From Patiria miniata (Eukaryota > Echinodermata > Asteroidea > Valvatida > Asterinidae): DNA of 64,000 nt. Positions 56,454-64,000 of this stretch are shown one piece after another (position 1 is the first letter of the stretch; every line of letters begins with the position of its first letter). The notes below the pieces were generated by a model. The model was given only the letters and a program-made list of their open reading frames with translations, did not search any database and was not told where the DNA came from. The DNA lies in NCBI RefSeq assembly GCF_015706575.1, contig NW_024037064.1, forward strand, positions 6,611,606 to 6,675,605, written 5' to 3'. Made by a program: the position numbers and the translations under genes.

Positions 56454-56991
56454 TGTAGTGTATGCAGACTGCAGTGATCTATTTATAGTGCAACCAGTGT
56501 ATGACGTCATTTGTTAATCGTCTGTACATTCTAGTACGTGTGTGCTGGAATTTACTACCTTAAGGAGACATGCACACAATAGGGAACAAAAGATTGTATA
56601 CGTCTCCGCAAGAACATTTCTATAGATGAATACGTCTCCACAAGAATTTCACGAAATAGATATATGGATTTTACTCAAAAACTAGTAATTTCCAAGGTGG
56701 GTTGATGTGTCGCAAATGGAAGAGTTTTAGAAAAGGGATATTTAGTCCAAATTTCAGCCCAGGAAATTAATTCTGGTTAAAATTAGAGCATTTTGAAACT
56801 TCAATTTCAAACTCGAAACTTTACTACACGAGAACAAAGAAATGTCTCCACAAGGATACAAATTCCAGAATGTGTGTACTCTAGTGTGTTATGGCATGAC
56901 ATGGAACGTGAATACAATACGAAGCAACCAGAAAAGTATCCCTAATCTCAGTCTCTCCTTAATCGGGTGTTATTGACGTACGAACACAACA
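56454..56991 (+). repeat. 3' LTR of the Gypsy element, split by an insertion
   Basis: The 538 bp equal the 204-bp LTR plus 334 bp of inserted element and target duplication. It starts TGTAGTGTATGCAG and ends ACGAACACAACA, followed by the ATTA duplication. The TATA-like and TGACGTCA words are retained. Confidence 0.92.
56544..56871. mobile_element. 328-bp element inserted in the 3' LTR at GTGTGT
   Basis: Comparison with the 5' LTR shows that GTGTGT is present once there and on both sides of the insert here. The ends are inverted repeats: CTGGAATTTACTACCTT at the left and, read on the other strand, CTGGAATTTGTATCCTTG at the right, each followed by a GGAGACAT block. There is no coding frame. 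It is the same family as 12290-12596. The element must be younger than this Gypsy copy. Confidence 0.85.
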
Positions 56992-56995
56992 ATTA

Positions 56996-59900
56996 TCATT
57001 CGTAACTACCAGCATCAACTAAAACCTCGTTGATTGTGGGCGGGCGTAAGATGGGTGGCGAAAACAAAGAACAGCGATTAGTGTGCAGTGTTTAATTAAC
57101 AACGGACTTATCTCTCAGTTAGTTCAATTCACCGCCAGTTCAAGTGACCGCTACCCGAGATATCGTAGTGCGGTCCTTTAGATGTTGAAAACAGTCTTGA
57201 TTCTCTGAAATGATGGTGTTGGATCGGGGAGAAATCTTGGCACACTTAGGCACACCACACAGAGATGAAGAGGAGTCATTGCTTGCTTCGCATAAAGTGT
57301 CACATGTCAGTTGAAGGACATTAATGTTGCTTCTTTTTAAGCGTTTCCGCGAATTCCTTGACCGTCTCGCGCAGTCGCTACACACATGGGCGAATAAACG
57401 CGTTGTGGCCCGCAGGAGAGTAATAAGTGTGCAACGGCCAATTTTTTATTGTGACTTGTTTATCGCGGTATGGATGTTGCGAAGTCAATCCTTTGTCCAT
57501 CACTTCAGGCTTAAGGTATACTGTACCAATAATCGATACCGCGCCATTATTCGAAGGTTTTCATGTATTGATTCAACCACAAACCTTGTAACGGGCTTGG
57601 CTGAAAGGAATCAATTTACTTATTAATAATTCATTATTGCATGAAGTTAGAAAATATCTCAGTTCCATGTGCCTGTGTGTACTTTATGGAGACTTCAATT
57701 ATTTTATAATGATGACGTCATGCACGCAAAGTTAGAAACTATGACAAAACGCGTAGGGTTCTCATCTTAAGGTTCGTGGTTCGAGTTCTCTCCTGGTCCT
57801 CATTTTTTCCTTTTTTTTTGCACACTCTTCGATTGTTCCCCCTTATTATAACTGTGAGGCGGCCCTATTGTTTAATTGAGATTCGAATTTCACAGCAGAA
57901 AAGCTTTTTTCTTTTCTGAATCGAGGTTTGTGGTTCGATTCCTGTCCTGGTCTTCATTTTCCCCCTTTTTTCAACAGTTTTCGACTTTTCCCTTTAATTG
58001 TTATTATTAAAGTCGGATTTGAATTTGATAGCAGAAAAAAATCCAGAAATACAAGCGTGCAGTCACGTGCACGGCTTCTGCTCTTCTGTTCTACAAACTT
58101 TCAAGTTCATGGCCCACAATAATTGCTCTAATAGCAAAGTATATTTGAGGGTACACAAATTGTGATTTGGCTCGCGTAGGCAATGATGGGCCACTTTAAT
58201 TACAGGTCTGCACCCCTCGTAGTCTCGCACCACATAAATAGTGGTCTCGATCTCCACCACCAAACTCATTTTGGGGGACAACAACTCAAGAAAAACATGA
58301 TGTATTAGCAGTATTACATTGAATTTTCGTACACTTATTTGTCATAATGTTCAACATTACGAGATTTAATTTCATAAGAAACCGTCGAACAATGGAGCTA
58401 TTATGAGCGCTACAAATACGATCCGAATGGTAGTCAACGTCGATTTTTCGCGTTTAAAACACTACATTGTTGCGATCATATTATATTTGTTGTTTCATGT
58501 TTTCACATGATATTCAATCTCCTTATGTAACACATCGTGGAAACTCAGTGCGCGAAATTTCAATGTAATACATAGTTGTATTTATTGAGTAGTTGATCGA
58601 AAACGAGTTTGTCATGATGCGCGTTGTACGTGGAGACTACTATTTATGTGGCGCGCTTTCTATTGAACGAAACCTAGACAGACACACGTGTGCAGCGGCT
58701 GCGAGTTTACTTTGCGCTCCCTTATTCTCGAAAGAACTGTCGGTTGTTGTTTGACGGTTTCTCACGAAAAGGAATTCTCCTTATGTTACACATCAAGACC
58801 GATCACTGGCCGAACTTACAGCAAAGACTGGCGTCTTTGCTGTAAGTTCTTTTGGAAAACCGTCGTAATTCGTCAGTCCTCTGAAGGTACGGAATTCAAC
58901 GGTTTTTGCTATTCCTATGGAAACATGCATTGTCAGCCTGGTTATTCATATTGGTCAAGACCCCCATTGGTTTGTACACAGTATGCCAGGAGGTGAGATA
59001 CAAACATTTTGACCATTGGTGACCTCTTAAATAGTACGAGGGTTAAGCAAGCGATCACACTTCTGTAGCTCAGATAAGTGGGGTGATTTTTAAATGACAA
59101 AATAATTTTGTTCTGAATTGATTTTCGGCTTCCCTACAATTTGTAGCAATGGGACCATCCATTCCACCCCCAGGCCACATGTCATGCATGTAGTGCAGAG
59201 TTAGTCCAGTATTTCAGCTGCATTTATGGGGCTAACAATCTGACAAAAAGCACTTTTTTTCGGCACCATCCGTGATAGCCAGCCCCACAAATGTGGCCAA
59301 TTTGCTGTACTACCTCCGTAAATATAGGCCACACTTGGAACATGTACCCGAACATAGAACTTTGTCAAGTTTTGATTTTCATATTTAGACTTTGTAGTTT
59401 ATTTATGCTTTAGAACCCTCTTATACTAGCTATAGAAAAGAAGTTAGGCATTTTTCAGACGTCATTTCGATAATGCAAATGTGTGCAAAGTGCAAACAAA
59501 CTAGAATTACACAATCAGTGACAATCAAAATGAGCATACATGTAACAATTATGACAATTAGCCGCCGATGTTGCCCGTTGCCATCATGAATATTATCAAC
59601 CTTAAGCGTCATCATTCTTGGTATTTCCTAACCTTTATACTTTAGGTCAATTTTATAGACAATATCTTGCTCTTTCCAGCAATACCAAACACAACACTTG
59701 TAAATTATGTCGAAGAAAAAGTTTATACGAAGAAATAAAACTCTCCAAATTCAAGGTAGTTTGTTTGATTTTTTGCTTTAAAAATACAGAATTTTAATAT
59801 GCAACCTTCATTAGCACCTTCTGGCACCATGCACTGGAAAATTTGGGGTTTTCTGATCCGACATACATGGTTCATATTTTTAGTGGCAAAACTGGTGTCG

Positions 59901-61362
59901 CAGTGTATCACAAAGGGGGTGATACATGTACGTGGGTGTACATGTAGCAATGTGGGCCGGCAGAAGTCAAAGGGCGTGGCCGGCCAGCGCTGCGCCAGTG
60001 CGGACCACATAATCTTAACACAATGATTCACTTAACTTTGTCAAACTGTTACGTATTGAACACACATATCGCACACCTATGTTTCCTTTGTCAATTCTCT
60101 GTCAATTGAGTACCAAATATGTTTCATTCTCTGCCTGCTAGAATAGTTAATTGACTTGAATCACACCCCCTTACATGCCTATTATTAGGGTTGTCTGATT
60201 TAAATCGCGTTGATTTAATTCACCGATTTAAATCCCAATTTTTAATTCTTGTCGCAACATTGTTGTGTTATATTGTGACATATGTACCGGTATACTCACA
60301 TGGTGATTTTATCAATTATTCCTTCTGTTTGTACTCACTCTAAAATGGATCTCCTTATTTGTATTTTTATTCAATTTAAAGCAAAGCACTCAGAGTGTGC
60401 AAACCTACATGTACCAACATGACCAAGGATAAACAATTCCCCGCCTTATTGTCAGTTCACCCGAAAGAAATACTCGCATTTATGGTGAAAAATCCTTTAA
60501 AAAAATCCTACATGCAGACCCAAAACAAATCCTTTAACTCAAACATTTTGTGTACATGTATGTATGCCTGTGTCGGTCTACCTTTCCACTCCCCCATTGT
60601 ATAAAATGGTCTAGTCCATTGACCTGTGTGGTTAGATTAGGTGGGTGATAAGGGATACAGGGTCACCGGGTCAGTGCCACGCACAAGAAGAGGGTCACGC
60701 AGGGTGATCTGTTGAAAGTTTTCCAGCTGATGGGTGAAAAAAATCTGTAAAAAAAATCCTGCATCCAGATGAACATGTAGACTATCTGGATCACTTCCAA
60801 AATCCAATCGATTTGTACTTTACCAAAGACCACTCCCGCAAAAACTTTCATGAAAATCCGTCCATAACCAACAAACCAACCAAATCACAAACCAATTAAC
60901 CCTTACCCTACTAGACCCTCCAACGCATGCCAATATGTGCCTCAAGAAAATCTCCTATGTTTTTTGCATGGCCCTCCAATATCTGCCATGTCATTTCAAG
61001 GGTAACTGGACAGGCACTCCAATACATGCCACAGAGAACAATGAGAGTCCTCTGATAACAAAGTGAGTGCCCCCAGCTGGTCAGTATCAGGCACCCCCAG
61101 GGCCTCCAACTCCTGCCAATTGGAGCCTTCACTGTTAAGACAAACTATCTGCCAATAAACTGCAGCTGGAGGGCATTGGCATAACCAACTGACTTGCAGT
61201 AAACTACCCTCAGAGAGTAAGGGTTAACGCCGGTGCAAACATAGCCTCCTTGGCGGAGCTACGTAATAAGTTTTTGGATAAACGTTATGAAATTGAAAAT
61301 GTTGCTCAAGAAAATGAAATTGACACTTTATTAATTGAATAGATGTTAATTTTTCTTTTTAG
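56996..61362. other. Long non-coding stretch with minor repeats
   Basis: I find no supported gene. At about 57760-57830 and 57905-57990 two related units contain GGTTCGTGGTTCGAGTTC and GTTTGTGGTTCGATTCC, each followed by TCCTGGTC and a T/C-rich tail. They resemble the B box of a tRNA-derived SINE, without a clear A box. Near 60200-60240 GATTTAAATC-type palindromes cluster. Near 60905-61160 there are repeated GCCCTCCAAYAYCTGCCA-like words. Confidence 0.45.
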
Positions 61363-61584
61363 GTTTCAAAGCCAGTTCCCTGGCCGCAGCCTGGGCCTGC
61401 ATGAGGAGTTCAGCCTGGTGGAGGTGCTGAAGGCCGTCATGATGCAGCGTGGACTTGGGCCGTAAGATGAGCGAGTTGGAGAAAAAGCTGAAGTGCCTGC
61501 AGATGCAGCGCAAACTTGTACAAGTAGAGCAAGGTGGCAAAAACGAAGACGAAAATCCACAAACTGAGCACCATCAAACCATCG
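61363..61584 (+). pseudogene. Probable host exon fragment with a frameshift
   Basis: A strong acceptor (TTTTTCTTTTTAG, ending 61362) and a strong donor (ATCG then GTAAGC at 61585) bound 222 bp of GC-rich sequence. One phase reads SLGLHEEFSLVEVLKAVMMQ up to about 61465. Another reads MSELEKKLKCLQMQRKLVQV to the donor, a coiled-coil-like stretch. A single extra base near 61465-61475 would explain the phase change. I do not recognise the protein. Splice-site quality and codon-like composition are the main support. Confidence 0.45.
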
Positions 61585-61596
61585 GTAAGCCTGTTA

Positions 61597-62264
61597 TACC
61601 CAAAATATGGCAGTGGTCCCAACTGTAGTCCAAAATATGGCAGAGGTTCCAACTATAGCCCAAAATATGGCAGTGGTCCCAACTGTAGCCCAAAATATGG
61701 CAGTGGTCCCAACTATAGCCCAAAATATGGCAGTGGTCCCAACTATACATGTAGCCCAAAATATGGCAGTGGTCCCAACTATAGCCCAAATATGGCAGTG
61801 GTCCCAACTATAGCCCAAAATATGGCAGTGGTCCCAACTATAGCCCAAATTATGGCAGTGGTCCCAACTATAGCCCAAAATATGGCAGTGGTCCCAACTA
61901 TAGCCCAAAATATGGCAGTGGTCCCAATTGTAGCCCAAAATATGGCAGTGGTCCCAACTGTAGCCCAGATTATGGTAGTGGTCCCAACTGTAGCCCAAAT
62001 TATGGCAGTGGTCCCAACTATAGCCCAAAATATGGCAGTGGTCCCAACTGTAGCCCAAAATATGGCAGTGGTTCCAACAGTAGCCCAGATTATAGCAGTG
62101 GTCCCAACTGTAGCCCAAATTATGGCAGTGGTCCCAACTACAAATTATGGCAGTGGTCCCAACTATAGCCCAAAATATGGCAGTGGTCCAAAGTATAGCC
62201 CAAAATATGGCAGTCGTCCCAACTATAGCCCAAAATATGGCAGTGGTCCCAACAATACAATGTA
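61597..62264. repeat. 30-bp minisatellite
   Basis: About 22 units of CCCAAAATATGGCAGTGGTC plus CCAACTATAG follow one another, with a few single-base and short length variants. The 30-bp unit lacks stops in several phases on both strands, giving long mirrored frames that are not genes. It lies in the apparent intron just after the 61363-61584 exon. Confidence 0.92.
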
Positions 62265-62595
62265 GTTGGGGTGATGTCATACTTGGGGCATTTCACCTCT
62301 AAACCCTTCAATAAGAACATATTTCATGTTGCTGTGAAGCACACAACTTTGCTGAACAATGAATCAGAGTTGTAATGACTCAAGTCAATGATTTACAATG
62401 TAATTGACTCGACTCAGGTCCCAATGGGTAATTGACTCGACTGGACTCGAGTCTCTCATCAGTAGACTCGACTTTACTTGAGTCGAAGGTTAATAAAACT
62501 TGAGTCCTAACACTGTGCGAACATTACAAAGTTTTATATTCACATTACCGTCGAGTTGTTGCCGTTTATCGCGTACAAATACATGTATACGCCTC
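62265..62595. other. No gene; ACTCGA-rich repeat
   Basis: Between about 62388 and 62490, words such as GACTCGACTGGACTCGAGTC recur in both orientations. No coding sequence is seen. Confidence 0.5.
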
Positions 62596-62886
62596 AGGCC
62601 AAAAAAAAAAAAGTTCTGCTTTCAACCGGAAGCAGAATTTTTTTTTTGTAGGGAAACCCCCTATCTACCCTATTCTGACAGCCCCTACCCTAATCTTGTT
62701 ATGGGAAAAATGACAAAAAAACACCAAAAACCATCAATCTCTGCCTTTAACCCATGACTACACGCAGACTCCTCCATATGATCGTACCAAAAAATATTGG
62801 CAAAAAAAAGTCCCTACCCACATGTACCTACCCTATTTTCGAATGACATGTAATTGGAAGCAGAATTACTTTTTTTCTTTTGGCCT
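62596..62886. mobile_element. ~290-bp MITE with AGGCCAAAA...TTCTGCTT ends
   Basis: The left end AGGCCAAAAAAAAAAAAGTT, then CTGCTT, is mirrored by AAGCAGAATTACTTTTTTTC then TTTTGGCCT at the right. Inside the left arm is a local hairpin, TTCTGCTTTCAACCGGAAGC. It is non-coding. Confidence 0.7.
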
Positions 62887-63453
62887 TATCACGGACTCCC
62901 AACTCGTGTACTATAATGTAGCGCACAAATTACTATCCCGAAACCAGAGTTTTCCCAATTCTTGGTTTCATCTTCGGCTTCGGGCGATTTCCTAAGCCCT
63001 TGATGAAACTCCAACTAAATTTATGTTTTCAAATTTTGTTTGATATTTTCTATATAATCAGAAACAGTTTCAAATGTTGCAATTTGTCAGCGTAAAAAAT
63101 ATTTCAGACCTGAATCCAAACCAGAGATGAAACCGGAGTTCACTTCATGTTAATTGGTACGCAGATCTTTGGTAGAAACGTCCAGCAGAAACTGTCTATT
63201 GGGTACCATGCAGCGTTTTTTAAGTCTTTGGATTTTCATTACAAACTTGTGCCTTGTGTTCTTTCTTCCATTCTGTAATTTATTAGATGTTGTTCAAATA
63301 TCACTGACTTAAGCCGGCCTCAGGTCGACCTGCGATTTGCTTGCGCCATGACGGAACCGTCGGCATCAAGCAGAAAAATAATACTCAGATCACAAAACTG
63401 AGAAATCGTGTGATTCTCTTGAACAAGCGGCATCCCGATTAAATAATCGCAAT

Positions 63454-63808
63454 TATATAACTGACATATATCCTAGTCATTTGATTGGTGGAACTCACAT
63501 TACGTGACATTCGTTATTGCTCCCATTCACGCCGCGGCTCAAAAAGTACTATCCGCCCATGGGGAGTGGGAAATACTATTCAACAGTTAGGATCATGAGG
63601 CGGTATTTGTGTGCAAATGCATGCTGGTGTGCGCGTTCAGCGTTGCGCGTAGCGCGTATTGTTCCAAAGAGCCAGCGCTACAGCGTTGGGTTCAATCATT
63701 TTCGTGAAGGGGTATTTGGAAGAGAGAAATACATTTTCCCTCAGTTTTCTATTGCAAAAAAAGTTCAAATATATCAAATGACAAGGATCTATATGTCAGT
63801 TATATAAA
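63454..63808. mobile_element. ~355-bp inverted-repeat element
   Basis: The left end TATATAACTGACATATATCC and the right end (ATCTATATGTCAGTTATATA) are inverted copies, with similarity extending over about 36 bp to GTCATTTGAT. Non-coding; the plus-strand frame inside has no recognisable motif. Confidence 0.65.
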
Positions 63809-63809
63809 A

Positions 63810-63971
63810 CAAATATTGAGTGGCTTTAAATTGTGAAATGGGAGGAATATTATCGCTCAGTAACATCTGGACTTTTCCAGTTCACTCGGCTTCGCCTCGT
63901 GAAATGGAAAAGTCCAGATTTTACCTTGCGATAATATTCCTCCCATTCCACGCTGAGCCACTCAATATTTG
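63810..63971. mobile_element. ~160-bp hairpin element
   Basis: The stem pairs CAAATATTGAGTGGCT with AGCCACTCAATATTTG, and GGGAGGAATATTATCGC with its complement. An inner stem, TCTGGACTTTTCCA with TGGAAAAGTCCAGA, encloses a CTCGGCTTCGCCTCG loop. It follows the preceding element almost directly. Confidence 0.75.
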
Positions 63972-64000
63972 TATACCATGCTCAAAATTGCTCATGTCAC

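Larger units (their letters stand above)
51345..56991 (+). mobile_element. Ty3/Gypsy LTR retrotransposon, complete but mutated
   Basis: Both LTRs, primer site, polypurine tract, Gag and Pol are present, flanked by ATTA on both sides. Domain order is Gag, protease, reverse transcriptase, RNase H, integrase, which is the Ty3/Gypsy order, and the Gag knuckle pattern suggests the Mag/K02A2.6-like group. There is no envelope gene. Setting aside an insertion in the 3' LTR, I count two differences over 204 bp between the LTRs, so integration looks recent. Coding lesions lie near 52190 and 52856 (frameshifts) and at 53638-53640 and 54202-54204 (TAA). Confidence 0.92.

Noticed and set aside
57140-57385. 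Cys/Ser-rich 81-residue minus-strand frame
   Set aside because: Too short, no motif, no neighbouring exon signals.
57760-57990. tRNA genes suggested by GGTTCGATTCC-like boxes
   Set aside because: No A box at the right distance and no cloverleaf could be formed; at most SINE-like remnants.
61534-62280. Repeat proteins of 228-243 residues on both strands
   Set aside because: Both come from the 30-bp minisatellite, mirror each other and show no flanking coding sequence in the same phase except the short exon fragment.

Overview
The window starts at a chromosome end. About 660 bases of perfect or near-perfect CCCTAA repeat (TTAGGG-type telomere) open it, followed by about 63 kb of subtelomeric DNA with very few intact genes. 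The spliced introns, TTAGGG telomere, Polinton-like, Ty3/Gypsy and CR1-like elements, abundant short inverted-repeat elements and many ACATGTACATGT-type words fit a marine invertebrate animal. An echinoderm, hemichordate, lancelet or mollusc is plausible, but I cannot fix the species from sequence alone.

Layout. (1) 659-7667, minus strand: one end of a Polinton/adintovirus-like element cut by the telomere. It carries a small unnamed protein, a basic protein with a hydrophobic tail (pX-like), an A32/FtsK-type packaging ATPase, and a family-B DNA polymerase with an N-terminal zinc-finger and OTU-like extension. Two upstream mini-exons of 87 bp each appear to splice onto that extension. The polymerase has three lesions. 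(2) 7.7-13.3 kb: tandem repeats, including a ~210-bp satellite interrupted by a small transposon, and short perfect palindromes. (3) 13322-14057: a 736-bp foldback element with a 9-bp target duplication. (4) 14.18-45.4 kb: a block present in three tandem copies (about 14178-27483, 27484-40864, 40865-45400). The first two copies contain decayed exons of a receptor-type guanylate cyclase, a 99/103-bp repeat array and a 23-bp satellite array; the third keeps the 99/103-bp array and only the edge of a cyclase exon. Each copy received different later insertions, so filled and empty sites can be compared directly. They include a TA-flanked foldback, a 6-kb TG...CA LTR-like insertion that itself carries a CR1-like retrotransposon, an AT-flanked foldback, a second CR1-like element on the minus strand with two nested DNA elements, and a Helentron-like element. 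(5) 46666-49153, minus: a host gene of unknown function split by a 979-bp transposon with a 3-bp duplication. Removing the insert restores one frame, apart from a premature TAG at codon 18. (6) 51345-56991: a complete Ty3/Gypsy provirus with nearly identical LTRs, a 4-bp target duplication, several coding lesions, and a 328-bp element inserted in its 3' LTR. (7) 57-64 kb: mostly non-coding, with one probable exon fragment, a 30-bp minisatellite and several inverted-repeat elements.

How it fits together: this is a subtelomeric graveyard, where mobile elements landed in each other and in duplicated gene fragments. The virus-like element at the tip is the only multi-gene module. Its genes would serve genome replication (polymerase), packaging (ATPase) and virion structure or entry (pX-like), but the capsid, integrase and protease genes are absent, probably lost with the chromosome end. 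I did not find any clearly intact ordinary host gene.
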